DNA from: Clostridium lacusfryxellense
GTDB taxonomy: Bacteria > Bacillota > Clostridia > Clostridiales > Clostridiaceae
Direction: 5' to 3'
Assembly (NCBI RefSeq): GCF_018861735.1
Contig: NZ_JAHLEB010000043.1
Span: 1 to 45,156, forward strand
Length of the DNA stretch: 45,156 nucleotides
Below, piece after piece: positions 7,157 through 16,833 of the stretch. The first letter of the stretch is position 1, and every line of letters starts with the position of its first letter. Under the pieces are notes generated by a model. The model saw nothing but the letters and a program-made list of their open reading frames with translations. It did not search any database and had not been told where the DNA came from. The position numbers were made by a program, and so were the translations under genes.

Positions 7157-8239
7157 CTACTTCTCTACATAGTTGCTAACATGTTTGATAACCATATTAA
7201 TTGTTCCGTCACCATTTTTTTGTATTTCAAATCGACTATCATCATGATATGTTTCAGCGTCAACGTATAAATCTATATCTTTATCAATTTTGAGCCTTAC
7301 TCGTTTTAATTTTTTATCTATCCATTCTTTATCAAGACTAATATTCTCCGCTATTCCTTGCTCAGCTATAAATTCTACAAATTTCTCCTTATGTTCTTCA
7401 TTATCAGGAAATATTTGCTCAGATAATTCCTTGACATCAATATTATCTTCTTCTCTAAGTTTTCTTTTAATAGTACTTCTAACTGCTTCTGCTTTTTCTG
7501 CATTTTCTGCAAAGTTATTTTGAGTGAATTTTTCAGCTGCCTTTACAAAACTTTTAGTTACATCTCTTTCATTATCAACAATAATGCACCCTAAAAAATC
7601 ATCGATAAAATAATTTGAGCCATCATCCTGATTTTCATCATTAACTGCTTCACCATTACCTGATTCACTATTTTTTGACCCTTTAGTCTTAGGCCTTTTA
7701 TCAATAACCATTAAATCAAAACTATTTTCTTCTCTAATTGCCTTTAAAAAAGCACACTTTTGTATCCTTTGAGAACTGCCTGGCAGTCCAGTGATTTGTG
7801 ATACTATATCAATGCCCAACTTATTATCCACAAAATCTATAGTATGAACATAATTCTTAATATAATCCATTTTAAATATACCAAGAATTGGTCCAAACTC
7901 CGTAGTAAAAGATACAACTACCAAATCACAGGATGGAATACTTCCTTTAGATCTCATTAAAATAAACATCTGTTTCGCAAGTTCCTTAGATACCGCTAGT
8001 AAATTATTCTCACCATTTAGATATTCCTGAGATAAATCTTTTACTACACTTCTCTCCTGGGTAAAAATTCCATATTTTAGTTCCTCATCTTTTAAACACT
8101 TTTGGATATGTTTAAGTAGAAAATCATGTTTTTCTTCATCTAAATCTAATGCATATTCATTTAAGATAGGTTCATCTGCATTGTTATCTAAGACATGAAT
8201 AATAGCCTCAGTTATATTAATTTCTTTTATATACTCCAA
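7157..8239 (-). CDS. Nucleoid-associated protein of the NA37/YejK (NdpA) family
   Basis: A 360-residue cytoplasmic protein. The opening pattern (EYIKEINITEAIIHVLDNNADEP), the central KGSIPSCDLVVVSFTTEFGPILGIFKMDY and IQKCAFLKAIREENSFDLMVIDKRP, and the C-terminal KIDKDIDLYVDAETYHDDSRFEI are characteristic of the 37-kDa nucleoid-associated protein family. Residues about 183-200 form a hydrophilic Asn/Asp/Glu-rich linker. The start is TTG at 8239, placed five bases after a GGGTGGTG site. The gene stands alone, diverging from the CYTH operon. In E. coli the family binds DNA; the role in Firmicutes is untested, and such genes are sometimes associated with mobile regions. Confidence 0.82.
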   Translation of the reverse strand: MEYIKEINITEAIIHVLDNNADEPILNEYALDLDEEKHDFLLKHIQKCLKDEELKYGIFTQERSVVKDLSQEYLNGENNLLAVSKELAKQMFILMRSKGSIPSCDLVVVSFTTEFGPILGIFKMDYIKNYVHTIDFVDNKLGIDIVSQITGLPGSSQRIQKCAFLKAIREENSFDLMVIDKRPKTKGSKNSESGNGEAVNDENQDDGSNYFIDDFLGCIIVDNERDVTKSFVKAAEKFTQNNFAENAEKAEAVRSTIKRKLREEDNIDVKELSEQIFPDNEEHKEKFVEFIAEQGIAENISLDKEWIDKKLKRVRLKIDKDIDLYVDAETYHDDSRFEIQKNGDGTINMVIKHVSNYVEK

Positions 8240-8512
8240 AAAAACACCACCCTAATATTTATATAAGGCACATGAAAATAAATACTATGTTAAATATATT
8301 AGTCTGTTTATTTAAACGTGCCTAATTATTATACTATGTATTAGTACTTATAACAAAGTTATATAAAATTTTTATAATGAATTTGTAATTCAAAATTCAT
8401 AATTTTAATGAATAATTAATGTTACTTTATTTAACTTATGATATAATCACAATTAATAGTAATATAGAGAGTTATCAATAAATTCACCTAAAGAAAAGAC
8501 AGGAGGATCACT

Positions 8513-9061
8513 TTGAAAGAAATAGAAACTAGAATTATAGATATTGATGTACAAGAAATTCGTCAAAAATTAGTAAATTTAAATGTCGTTAAAGTAAAAC
8601 AAGAAAATCAAATAAATAATATTTACGATTTTTCGGATAAAAGGCTGCTTAGTAACAAAGGCTATGCAAGAATACGTACTGTATCAGATGAGTTAACAAA
8701 TTCTACAATTCACTATATCACAACAAAAAAACTTATAAGTCAGGAAAAATACAAAGTCATGGATGAACATGAATCAGAGATTAAAGATGAAGTTGCCGCT
8801 AGAGGTATATTCGAATCCTTAGGGCTTAGTCTTGTACAATCTATTAAAAAATATAGAGAAAGCTATAGATATAAAAATACTCTTATAGAAATAGACATAA
8901 ACGAGAAGGAGTTCTGTCCTTTTCCTTATATAGAAATAGAGGGCGATGATGAAGACGAGATTTTAGAAGTTATCACGCTACTAGGATACACCATAGAGGA
9001 TACTACCTCTGAAACTATTTATGAAATATTAAAATCGAAAAATAAAGAGTTTGGATTATAA
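8513..9061 (+). CDS. CYTH-domain protein (class IV adenylate cyclase / triphosphatase type)
   Basis: A 182-residue single-domain protein. The signature ExExK is seen as KEIETRI at the start; basic strands YARIRTVSDE, YITTKKLISQEKYKV and KYRESYRYKNTLIEIDI follow, then the acidic strand YIEIEGDDEDEILEV, as expected for a tunnel-fold CYTH enzyme acting on triphosphates with divalent metal. The start is TTG with an AGGAGG site at a normal distance. It overlaps the next gene by one base (TAATG) and heads a four-gene plus-strand set. Whether it makes cAMP or hydrolyses a triphosphate cannot be told from the sequence. Confidence 0.85.
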   Translation: MKEIETRIIDIDVQEIRQKLVNLNVVKVKQENQINNIYDFSDKRLLSNKGYARIRTVSDELTNSTIHYITTKKLISQEKYKVMDEHESEIKDEVAARGIFESLGLSLVQSIKKYRESYRYKNTLIEIDINEKEFCPFPYIEIEGDDEDEILEVITLLGYTIEDTTSETIYEILKSKNKEFGL

Positions 9062-10029
9062 TGTTTGGCTATGTGACTCCATGTAAAATGGAAATGAAAA
9101 TAAAAGACTACGAAAAATTCAAAGCTTATTATTGTGGATTATGTAGATCAATTAAATGTAATTTTGGCAATTTGCCAAGACTTACCTTAAATTTTGATAT
9201 GACTTTCTTAGCAATACTTTTAGACTCCTTATCAGAAACAAAATATGATTTCACTGAGTTTAAATGTTTAATACATCCACTAAAAAAAAGGCTTATGATT
9301 AATAATAATGAAGCTTTAGATTATGCAGCTTTTTGTAATATTACATTGGCATACTACAAGATAATGGATGATGTTTACGATAATAAAACAATAAAAAGCA
9401 AACTTACTTCAATATTCTTAAAAAATTATTTACCAAAAGCTAATTATTCACCAAACTCTAATTATTTACAAAATCATATTGTAGCATATAATGAAGTAAT
9501 GGATTATACAAAAGAAAAACTAGTATTACTAAATACCCTCGAATTAAGTCACAAAGATATGTCTATAGATGAGCTGCTATCTATAGATGAACCTCTATCC
9601 ATAGATGAGCATCTATCCATAGATGAATTATCAGATGTTTTTGCTGACCTTACAGGTTATATAATATCTTTTTACTACAAGGACTCTTCCTTTAAAGAAG
9701 ATTTGTATTGGCTAGGTTATAATTTAGGTAAATGGATATATATTATAGATGCTTATGACGATTTAGAAAAAGATATGAAAAGTAATTCTTTTAATGCTAT
9801 AAATTCATTAATCAATATAGATAAATTAGATTTTAAAAATTTTAGTGTTTTGGTTAAGCCTAGGATTGATTTTATATTGTCTACCTGCGCGCAGCAATGT
9901 TTAAAATTTTTAAATAATTTGCCTCTAATAAAAAATGAAGATATTTTATATAATATACTAGAACTAGGTCTCATGGAAAAGATGGATAAAGTTTTTAATG
10001 AAAATTTAAATATCGATAATTTAAAATAG
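9061..10029 (+). CDS. DUF5685 family protein
   Basis: A 322-residue, mostly helical protein opening with the family pattern [28 protein letters not shown]; Cys8, Cys25, Cys28 and Cys33 may bind metal. Two aspartate-rich motifs stand out: MDDVYD at residues 102-107 and DAYDDLEKD at 230-238, the latter in the conserved-looking context [24 protein letters not shown] low-complexity insert of four SIDExx hexapeptides (168-191) lies between them. It is translationally coupled to the CYTH gene and followed at 35 bases by the J-domain gene. The family has no known function. The two Asp motifs resemble those of class I isoprenoid synthases, but that is only an inference. Confidence 0.8.
   Translation: MFGYVTPCKMEMKIKDYEKFKAYYCGLCRSIKCNFGNLPRLTLNFDMTFLAILLDSLSETKYDFTEFKCLIHPLKKRLMINNNEALDYAAFCNITLAYYKIMDDVYDNKTIKSKLTSIFLKNYLPKANYSPNSNYLQNHIVAYNEVMDYTKEKLVLLNTLELSHKDMSIDELLSIDEPLSIDEHLSIDELSDVFADLTGYIISFYYKDSSFKEDLYWLGYNLGKWIYIIDAYDDLEKDMKSNSFNAINSLINIDKLDFKNFSVLVKPRIDFILSTCAQQCLKFLNNLPLIKNEDILYNILELGLMEKMDKVFNENLNIDNLK
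9562..9633 (+). repeat. In-frame minisatellite, 4 x 18 bp, inside the DUF5685 gene
   Basis: Four tandem 18-base units of the form TCTATAGATGAGCTGCTA start at 9562, 9580, 9598 and 9616, and encode [18 protein letters not shown] and SIDELS. The unit length is a multiple of three, so copy-number change would not break the frame. Confidence 0.9.
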
Positions 10030-10064
10030 ATTCAATAAGAAATTTAAAGGAGTGGAATATAAAA

Positions 10065-10679
10065 ATGATGAATCCCTATGAAGTACTTGGTGTACGTGAA
10101 GGCACCTCTAAAGAAGATATAAAAAAAGCATATAGAGAACTAGCAAAAAAATATCACCCTGATCAATATGGTGATAATCCTCTAAAAGATTTAGCGGAGG
10201 AGAGAATGCAGGAACTTAACGAAGCCTACGATTCACTTATGAAAAACCATAATTCCTCAAATAATTATGATTCTTCGAATAGTTATGATTCTAATTCAAG
10301 CGATGATTATTCTAGTAACAATATCTATCAATCTATAAGATTGGATTTAAATAATGGGAATATCCCCTCAGCCGAGAAGAAACTAAGTTCAATGAATACA
10401 AAAACTGCAGAATGGAACTTTTTAATGGGAACGGTTCACCTCAAAAAAGGTTGGCATGATAGTGCTTATACCTTTATAAGCAGGGCTTGTAGCCAGGAAC
10501 CTAATAATATTGAATATAGACGTAGTTTTAATGAACTAACTACGCAAACTTCAAACTACAGAGACAATTATTATGGAAGACGAAATAATAATGGTGATTC
10601 GGGTAACCTGTGTCTTAACCTATGGTGCGCGGATACCATTTGTGAATGTTTAGGCGGAGATCTTATTTCCTGCTGCTAA
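10065..10679 (+). CDS. J-domain (DnaJ-like) protein with cysteine-rich tail
   Basis: The N-terminal ~65 residues form a J-domain ([34 protein letters not shown]) with the HPD tripeptide needed to stimulate an Hsp70 ATPase. A Ser/Asn/Asp/Tyr-rich linker (about residues 63-90) follows, then a helical TPR-like segment ([34 protein letters not shown]). The end is cysteine-rich: [23 protein letters not shown]. It lacks the zinc-finger and C-terminal domains of true DnaJ. It follows the DUF5685 gene by 35 bases with an AAAGGAGTGG site, so it is probably a dedicated co-chaperone for the products of this small operon. Confidence 0.88.
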   Translation: MMNPYEVLGVREGTSKEDIKKAYRELAKKYHPDQYGDNPLKDLAEERMQELNEAYDSLMKNHNSSNNYDSSNSYDSNSSDDYSSNNIYQSIRLDLNNGNIPSAEKKLSSMNTKTAEWNFLMGTVHLKKGWHDSAYTFISRACSQEPNNIEYRRSFNELTTQTSNYRDNYYGRRNNNGDSGNLCLNLWCADTICECLGGDLISCC

Positions 10680-10704
10680 TCATATTAATTAGGAGATGAT
10701 TTTT

Positions 10705-11208
10705 ATGAAATCTAACGATATTGCTAAGGGTGGTATATTTGCAGCACTGAGTTTGATATTATTGTACCTTTCCTCAGTAATACCCACAAATAGATTATCT
10801 ATGTTAACTATAGCATCATGCATTATTCCTCTCTCCATTATGCTTACAGGAGTTAAAAATACCGTTGTAGTATATGGCTCCGTTTCATTGCTTAGTTTAT
10901 TTATTATACCTTCAAAACTCATAAGCATATCATATATACTGATTTTTGGTTCCTATGGTTTTGTAAAATACTTTATTGAAAAATTAAGAAATATGCCTTT
11001 GGAAATTGTACTAAAGTTATTGTACTTTAATGTAACTTCTGCAATAATTATATTTTTATATAAATTAGTATTGCTTAAGATTCCTGGTATAAATATAAAT
11101 ATATATTTATTAATTATAATTGTAGAGATATGTTTCGTAGTATATGATTATGCTCTAACTGCTTTCATATCCTACGCTAAAAAGAACCTACTTAAGAAGT
11201 TTAAATAA
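10705..11208 (+). CDS. Small polytopic membrane protein of unknown function
   Basis: About 167 residues with five or six hydrophobic segments (AKGGIFAALSLILLYLSSV, MLTIASCIIPLSIMLTG, VVYGSVSLLSLFII, FNVTSAIIIFLYKLVLL, IYLLIIIVEICFVVYDY) and a basic C-terminus. The overall pattern recalls S-components of ECF transporters or YybS/DUF2232-like proteins, but no substrate motif is visible. An in-frame ATG at 10696 overlaps the AGGAG site, so the ATG at 10705 is preferred. It follows the J-domain gene by 25 bases and is likely the last gene of the operon. Confidence 0.75.
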   Translation: MKSNDIAKGGIFAALSLILLYLSSVIPTNRLSMLTIASCIIPLSIMLTGVKNTVVVYGSVSLLSLFIIPSKLISISYILIFGSYGFVKYFIEKLRNMPLEIVLKLLYFNVTSAIIIFLYKLVLLKIPGININIYLLIIIVEICFVVYDYALTAFISYAKKNLLKKFK

Positions 11209-11324
11209 ATCACTGTGTTGACACAATATTTTATTTAAATTATAATGGATAATAATACAATAATAAACAAAGACTACTATAATATAAAAAAATGCTTCCA
11301 TTAGGAGTAGTAATATATATATCA

Positions 11325-11585
11325 TTTTAAAGAGAGCTGTTGTTAGAGTCCCAATTTAAATAGTTTATTTGAATTTCTCTTTGGTGAAAAGCAGCAATGA
11401 TATAATATGAACTTGCCTATGATTTACTAGAAAACAAGAAACTGTATACTAGTAAGAGTTTACTTGCTTTGCAAGTACGGTTTAAACCGTTATATTTGTA
11501 AGTGAGGTTTAAACCCTAACTAGAGTGGTACCGCGGAATATTACTTTCGTCTCTTTCTTGAGACGGAGGTTTTTTGTTTTCCCAT
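11325..11585 (+). promoter_or_regulatory. T-box leader of leuS
   Basis: A tRNA-sensing leader. AGAGAG at 11331 opens stem I. The likely specifier is CUU (Leu) at 11412-11414 in the context ATGAACTTGCC, matching the usual GAA-codon arrangement. The T-box proper, TAGAGTGGTACCGCGGAA, lies at 11521-11538. The terminator stem CGTCTC/GAGACG (11548-11565) is followed by a T-run. Uncharged tRNA-Leu is expected to stabilise the antiterminator and allow leuS expression. It fills the 459-base gap before leuS; the first ~110 bases (11209-11324) hold only AT-rich DNA. Confidence 0.93.
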
Positions 11586-11667
11586 TTAGTATATATTTAC
11601 ATAAATGAACAAATCAAATAAATAATCTTAATTATTAAGCTTTAAAACATCTTAAGGAGGAATAACA

Positions 11668-14130
11668 ATGGCAAAATACAATACAACCATCGATGAGAAA
11701 TGGCAACAAAAATGGGAAGAAACAAAATTATATAAATTCGATGACAATAAAATCGATAAAAAGCTATATGTGCTTGAAATGTTCTCTTATCCATCAGGAA
11801 GTCAATTACATGCTGGTCACTGGTTTAACTATGCTCCTGTAGATTCTTGGGCTAGAATGAAGAAAATGCAGGGTTATAATGTCTTTGAGCCAATGGGCTT
11901 TGACGCTTTTGGACTTCCTGCTGAAAACTACGCAATAAAAACTGGCGTTCATCCAAAGGATTCTACTGATCAAAACATTAGCACAATGGAAACGCAATTA
12001 AAAGCTATGGGAGCAATGTTTAATTGGGATCATGAAGTTGTAACTTGTCGCCCTGATTATTATAAATGGACTCAATGGTTATTCTTAAAACTATTTGAAA
12101 AAAAGCTTGCTTACAGAAAAAAAGCCCCTGTAAATTGGTGCCCTAGCTGTAATACTGTACTTGCAAATGAACAAGTACTCGCAGATGGTTCTTGTGAGCG
12201 ATGTGGAACCGAGGTTACTAAAAAGAATTTAACCCAATGGTTCCTAAAAATTACGGATTATGCACAAGAATTACTAGATGACCTTGATCCGCTAGATTGG
12301 CCTGAAAAAACTAAATCAATGCAAAAACATTGGATAGGTAAATCTACTGGTGCTGACGTTCTTTTTAAAGTAGTAGATTCAGACATAGACTTTAGTGTAT
12401 TTACTACAAGAGTAGACACCTTATATGGCGTTTCATACGTAGTAATCGCTCCCGAAAATGATCTTGTTGATATGCTTACTAAAAGTGAATACAGTTCTGC
12501 TGTTGAATCTTATAAGCATGATGCTAGAAAACAAACAGATATAGAAAGACAATCTATTACAAGAGATAAAACCGGTGTATTTACTGGATCTTACGCTATT
12601 AATCCTATAAATGGACGCAAAGTTCCAATTTGGGTAGCTGATTATGTTCTAAACACTTATGGAACTGGCGCAGTAATGGCTGTTCCAGCTCACGATGATA
12701 GAGATTTTGCATTTGCTACCAAATACAACTTACCTATCGAAAGAGTAATTATTGGTTTTAAAACCTCAAATGATGATTTAGAGAACCTACCATATACTGA
12801 ACACGGAAAAATAGTAAATAGTGGAGAGTTTAATGGTTTAACTACAGTAGATGGAAAAGAAGCAATAGTTAAAAAATTAGAAGGTTTGAATCTTGGGTCT
12901 GGTAAAGTAAACTTTAGACTTCGTGATTGGTTAGTTTCAAGGCAAAGATATTGGGGCTCCCCTATTCCAATAATTCACTGTGATAAATGTGGAACTGTTC
13001 CAGTTCCAGAGGATCAGCTTCCTGTAGAACTACCATACAACGTAGAATTCACTCCAGATGGTGAATCACCACTCGCTAGTTGCGAGGAGTTTATGAATGT
13101 ACCTTGCCCTGTTTGTGGCTCGCATGCTCGTCGTGAAGCTGATACTTTGGATACTTTTGTTTGTTCTTCATTCTACCAATTTAGATATGTAGATAACAAA
13201 AATAGCGAAAAAATATTTGATAAGGACTTAATAAACAAAATGCTACCTGTAGATAAATATGTAGGTGGTCCTGAACATGCATGTATGCATTTGCTTTATG
13301 CAAGATTTGTCACAAAAGCTCTTCGTGATATGGGATACTTAGATTTCGATGAACCATTTAAATCCCTAACTCATCAAGGTCTAATACTTGGAGAAGACGG
13401 ATTAAAAATGAGTAAATCCAAAGGAAATACTATTTCTCCAGATGCGTACATAAAAGAGTTTGGCTCAGATGTATTTAGAATGTACCTAATGTTTGGTTTT
13501 GGTTATACTGATGGTGGTGCTTGGAGTGATGACGGTATAAAAGCAATGGGAAAATTCATTGATAGAATCGAAAGAGCAGTTGACACTGGAAGTCACGAGA
13601 TTTCAAAAGAAGACAATAATAAAACCGACCTTGGAGCTCCAGAAAAAGAATTAAACTACTGGAGGAATTTCGCAATAAGAGGAGTTACAGAAGACGCTGA
13701 AAAACTTCAATTTAATACAGCTATTGCAAGACTTATGGAGCTTACAAATGCTATATCCAAATATATTAATGAAGAAAATAAAAATAGTGATTTCTTAAAA
13801 GAGGTTCTTACAGATTACCTTAAGCTTTTAGCTCCCTTTGCTCCACATTTCGCAGAAGAGAAGTGGGAAACATTAGGCATGGGCTACTCTGTATTTAATC
13901 AAAATTGGCCTGAGTTTGATGCTACCGCCCTTATTAAAGATGAAATAGAAATAGCTATTCAAGTTAATGGTAAAATAAAAAACAGAATAACTATACCTCA
14001 GGGTCTAAGTGAAGAAGCTATAAAAGAACTTTCTCTTAAAGATAACTTAGTAACTGCCGCAATAGATAACAAAACCATTCGCAAAGTTATTGTAATTAAG
14101 GGACGATTAGTTAATATAGTAGTTTCTTAA
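11668..14130 (+). CDS. leuS: Leucyl-tRNA synthetase
   Basis: Class I synthetase that charges tRNA-Leu. The HIGH-type motif is HAGHW (residues 48-52) and the KMSKS motif lies in [10 protein letters not shown] near residue 580. Two zinc-binding cysteine clusters are visible (CPSCNTVLA...CERCG near 165-187, and CDKCG...CPVCG around 435-485). The inserted editing domain contains [19 protein letters not shown] and [20 protein letters not shown]. The anticodon-binding and C-terminal domains end at [11 protein letters not shown]. The length of 820 residues is typical of bacteria. The ATG follows AAGGAGGAAT. Expression is controlled by the T-box upstream. Confidence 0.98.
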   Translation: MAKYNTTIDEKWQQKWEETKLYKFDDNKIDKKLYVLEMFSYPSGSQLHAGHWFNYAPVDSWARMKKMQGYNVFEPMGFDAFGLPAENYAIKTGVHPKDSTDQNISTMETQLKAMGAMFNWDHEVVTCRPDYYKWTQWLFLKLFEKKLAYRKKAPVNWCPSCNTVLANEQVLADGSCERCGTEVTKKNLTQWFLKITDYAQELLDDLDPLDWPEKTKSMQKHWIGKSTGADVLFKVVDSDIDFSVFTTRVDTLYGVSYVVIAPENDLVDMLTKSEYSSAVESYKHDARKQTDIERQSITRDKTGVFTGSYAINPINGRKVPIWVADYVLNTYGTGAVMAVPAHDDRDFAFATKYNLPIERVIIGFKTSNDDLENLPYTEHGKIVNSGEFNGLTTVDGKEAIVKKLEGLNLGSGKVNFRLRDWLVSRQRYWGSPIPIIHCDKCGTVPVPEDQLPVELPYNVEFTPDGESPLASCEEFMNVPCPVCGSHARREADTLDTFVCSSFYQFRYVDNKNSEKIFDKDLINKMLPVDKYVGGPEHACMHLLYARFVTKALRDMGYLDFDEPFKSLTHQGLILGEDGLKMSKSKGNTISPDAYIKEFGSDVFRMYLMFGFGYTDGGAWSDDGIKAMGKFIDRIERAVDTGSHEISKEDNNKTDLGAPEKELNYWRNFAIRGVTEDAEKLQFNTAIARLMELTNAISKYINEENKNSDFLKEVLTDYLKLLAPFAPHFAEEKWETLGMGYSVFNQNWPEFDATALIKDEIEIAIQVNGKIKNRITIPQGLSEEAIKELSLKDNLVTAAIDNKTIRKVIVIKGRLVNIVVS

Positions 14131-14142
14131 GTTTTTATAATT

Positions 14143-14190
14143 AAAATAGGAGAGTAGAATGCTAACTTTAAGCGTTCTACTCTCCTATTT
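14143..14190. terminator. Bidirectional terminator between leuS and the alarmone synthetase gene
   Basis: AAAATAGGAGAGTAGAATGC and GCGTTCTACTCTCCTATTTT form a long, nearly perfect stem with a short loop. It is flanked by A-rich and T-rich sequence so that it can terminate both converging transcripts. Confidence 0.92.
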
Positions 14191-14194
14191 TAAA

Positions 14195-14986
14195 TTAAGG
14201 TCTATACATATCTAATGTTTTTTGCGTTGCTTTAAGCAAGGTGCTAAGCTCAAAAACTTCCCCTTCTTCGAGTAACTTATTTAATTGTTCTCTGTACCTA
14301 GTTGCATCTGTTAATTTTCCAAGTGACGAGATCATAAGAATATTATTCATAATATCTGATACCAAATTAGATTTTACCTCAAATAACTTCTGAGCATCTT
14401 TGATTTCATCTTTAATTTCTAACATCTGCTGATCTAACTGAAAAGCTGCATCTGCAGCATTTTTAAGTTTCTCCCTAATATACTCTGGTATATCATGCTT
14501 ATATTTATAGTTCAGAGAGTGCTCAACCGTAGCCCAAAAATTCATTGCAAGAGTTCTGATTTGAAATTCAGCGAGTATTTCAGTTTGCCCACCTGCTAAG
14601 TTCACAGGATACTTTATAATCATGTGATAACTTCTATACCCACTACCCTTAACATTTGCGACATAATCCTTTTCGTAAACTATTTTCATGTCACGTCTCT
14701 CGCGAATTAAATTTACAACCTTATCAATGTCGTCTACAAACTGACACATTATTCTTATTCCAGCGATATCCTCCATTTCAAATTCAATTCTTTCAAGAGG
14801 GATACCAAATTTATTAGCTTTCTCAAGAATACTAGATATTTCTTTCACCCGTCCTGTAACAAATTCTATAGGTGAATAATCATTTTTACGTCTATATTCC
14901 CTCCTGATGCTTCTGAATTTTACTTTTAACTCTTCTACGCCTTGTTCGTAAGGAATTAAAAATCTTTTCCACTCTCTTATCGCCAT
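14195..14986 (-). CDS. relQ: Small alarmone synthetase, RelQ/YjbM type (GTP pyrophosphokinase)
   Basis: Synthesises (p)ppGpp from ATP and GDP/GTP; it has only the RelA/SpoT synthetase domain, without the hydrolase, TGS or ACT parts of long Rel. Matches to Bacillus YjbM extend over the length: WKRFLIPYEQGVEELKVKF, YSPIEFVTGRVKEISSILEKA, MEDIAGIRIMCQFVDDIDKV, GSGYRSYHMIIKYP and EFQIRTLAMNFWATVEHSLNYKYK. At 263 residues it is about 50 longer than YjbM because of a helical C-terminal extension. The gene is monocistronic and convergent with leuS. Confidence 0.93.
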   Translation of the reverse strand: MAIREWKRFLIPYEQGVEELKVKFRSIRREYRRKNDYSPIEFVTGRVKEISSILEKANKFGIPLERIEFEMEDIAGIRIMCQFVDDIDKVVNLIRERRDMKIVYEKDYVANVKGSGYRSYHMIIKYPVNLAGGQTEILAEFQIRTLAMNFWATVEHSLNYKYKHDIPEYIREKLKNAADAAFQLDQQMLEIKDEIKDAQKLFEVKSNLVSDIMNNILMISSLGKLTDATRYREQLNKLLEEGEVFELSTLLKATQKTLDMYRP

Positions 14987-15194
14987 ATTCTCAGTCCTTT
15001 ACATAAAATTTTATCCTTTAATTAACACACGTTTCTAATTTACATGTATGTATTTCCGGTTATGATATATTTTGGTTATCATATATATTATATTTGTATT
15101 ACTTTTCTGTTATAATTAATTTACTACTAAATCAATATAAAAGCAATAAATTAAGTAAGATGTAACATATTAAATCAAATTTTGAGGTGTTTAA

Positions 15195-16040
15195 ATGGAT
15201 AAAAAAGATTTACCTAACCCCGAGGGTATAAAAGAACAAAAAAAAGAGATTTCTAAAAAATCTCTTCTATATAGCAAAACAGTAACTTGTCCTGTATGTG
15301 ATAATATATTCAAAGCTATCGCTGTAAAGGCCTCGTCTTATAGAATTACAAAAAAAGACAGTGACTTCTTTATTAGGTACTCACTAATTAATCCCTATTT
15401 CTATGATGTTTGGATTTGTAATTCTTGTGGATATGTAGCTATGAAAGCAGATTTTAATCTTTTAAGAAATATGGAAATAGATTTAGTTAAAAAATCTATT
15501 TCGCCTAAATGGCGTGAGCGAAGTTATCCTGAGACCTATGATGTTAACATTGCTATTGAAAGATATAAACTATCCCTTCTAAATTATGTAATAATTAATG
15601 CAAAATCAAGTAAGAAGGCAATTAATTGTATGAAAATAGCTTGGATGTACAGATTAATAAATACCCCCTCCGCTAAAGAAATGGAGCTTAAATTTTTAAA
15701 TCAGGCTCTTGAGGGACTTAACGATGCATATTACTCTGAGTCATTTCCCATATACGGCATGGATAAATACAGCATTATGTATCTTATAGGAGAATTGAGT
15801 AGACGTACAGGACATAAAGAAGATTCTTTAATTTGGTTTAGTAATGTGATAACAACCCCTAATGTAAAACAAAGTTTAAAAGAACTTGCAAGGGACATGA
15901 AGGACTTAATTTTAGAAGAAGACAAAAAAACAGAAGCCGCATTATTAGCAGCTTCCAATAATTCAATTAATCAAAACTCAGATTTCCAAGATAACACTAA
16001 AAAAAGCAGCATATTCTCTAAGTTTTTTAAACGTCTATAA
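15195..16040 (+). CDS. DUF2225 family protein
   Basis: A 281-residue cytoplasmic protein. Two CxxC pairs, CPVC at about residues 32-35 and CNSCG at about 75-79, probably bind a zinc ion (TVTCPVCDNIF ... YDVWICNSCGYVAMKADF). The rest is helical and TPR-like, with NAKSSKKAINCMKIAWMYRLI and MYLIGELSRRTGHKEDSLIWFSNVI. A polar tail ends in FSKFFKRL. Members are common in clostridia with no assigned function. It stands alone with its own weak GAGGTG site and converges with the phosphoesterase gene. Confidence 0.85.
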   Translation: MDKKDLPNPEGIKEQKKEISKKSLLYSKTVTCPVCDNIFKAIAVKASSYRITKKDSDFFIRYSLINPYFYDVWICNSCGYVAMKADFNLLRNMEIDLVKKSISPKWRERSYPETYDVNIAIERYKLSLLNYVIINAKSSKKAINCMKIAWMYRLINTPSAKEMELKFLNQALEGLNDAYYSESFPIYGMDKYSIMYLIGELSRRTGHKEDSLIWFSNVITTPNVKQSLKELARDMKDLILEEDKKTEAALLAASNNSINQNSDFQDNTKKSSIFSKFFKRL

Positions 16041-16052
16041 TTGTTAAATTTA

Positions 16053-16112
16053 TTATCCACATATACAAATTGAGTAGCTTAGTTATCCACAATCCATTAA
16101 CTTTCTAAGCTA
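16053..16112. other. Two perfect DnaA boxes, one in a hairpin loop
   Basis: TTATCCACA occurs exactly at 16053-16061 and again at 16083-16091, same orientation, 30 bases apart start to start. The second copy lies in the loop of an inverted repeat, TAGCTTAG (16075-16082) and CTAAGCTA (16105-16112). The stretch is the 69-base gap between two converging genes. TTATCCACA is the consensus high-affinity DnaA-binding site in both E. coli and Bacillus. Confidence 0.75.
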
Positions 16113-16799
16113 TTCTAATATTAATAAAGGATCAAAATCTAAATAATCACAAGAAGTAACTATATATTCAACGCCTTCTATATTTCCCTCATATAACCTA
16201 TTTAGAGATGGTCCATGTAAATGCCCATAGATTACCTTGCATACATTATATTCTTTAACTATCTTTATAAGTTCTGTTTCCTCGAATTTGTCATTAGTAG
16301 GTGGGTAATGAAGCATAACAATAATTTTTTTATACCCCTTCCGCTCGGCCTCATCTAATGAAAGTCTAAGTCTTATTAGCTCTCTTTCATATATCTTTTC
16401 ATCATGAGTGTTAAACTTTGTACTTCCTGGGCAATTCCATCCTCTTGTACCACATATAGCAAAATCTTTATAACTAAAAAAATTATTTTGGATAAAATTC
16501 ATATCGTCGTAAAGCGAATTTAATTTTGTAATACCACTCCACCAATAGTCATGATTTCCTTTAATAAGAATTTTTTTACCGGGCAGTTTATGAATCCATT
16601 CTAAATCCTCCATGCCTTCACCAATACTCATGGACCATGAGATATCCCCTGCAATTAACACAGTATCATCTGGAGAAACTTTTTCAAGCCAATTCTTCTT
16701 TATTTTTTCACCATGGTTCTCCCATTTGTCTCCAAATATATCCATGGGTTTATCTGAATTTATAGCTAAATGAAGATCAGATATCGCCCATAACGCCAT
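16110..16799 (-). CDS. Metallophosphoesterase
   Basis: Calcineurin-type phosphohydrolase of about 229 residues. All metal-ligand motifs are present in order: ISDLHLA near the N-terminus, AGDISWSM, KGNHDYWW, LHYPP and YGHLHG. A longer frame begins at 16823, but the ATG at 16799 has the ribosome binding site GGAGGG at the right distance and gives the family-typical start MALWAISDLHLA. It follows the FhlB-like gene by 34 bases in a probable operon. The substrate is unknown; the family acts on phosphoesters in the cytoplasm. Confidence 0.9.
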   Translation of the reverse strand: MALWAISDLHLAINSDKPMDIFGDKWENHGEKIKKNWLEKVSPDDTVLIAGDISWSMSIGEGMEDLEWIHKLPGKKILIKGNHDYWWSGITKLNSLYDDMNFIQNNFFSYKDFAICGTRGWNCPGSTKFNTHDEKIYERELIRLRLSLDEAERKGYKKIIVMLHYPPTNDKFEETELIKIVKEYNVCKVIYGHLHGPSLNRLYEGNIEGVEYIVTSCDYLDFDPLLILE

Positions 16800-16833
16800 A
16801 ATATCCCTCCTCTTCTTTTTCAATATTTATCTT

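Noticed and set aside
9562-9633. Tandem units considered as a CRISPR array
   Set aside because: The units are contiguous without spacers and are in frame within a gene; no cas gene is present in the window.
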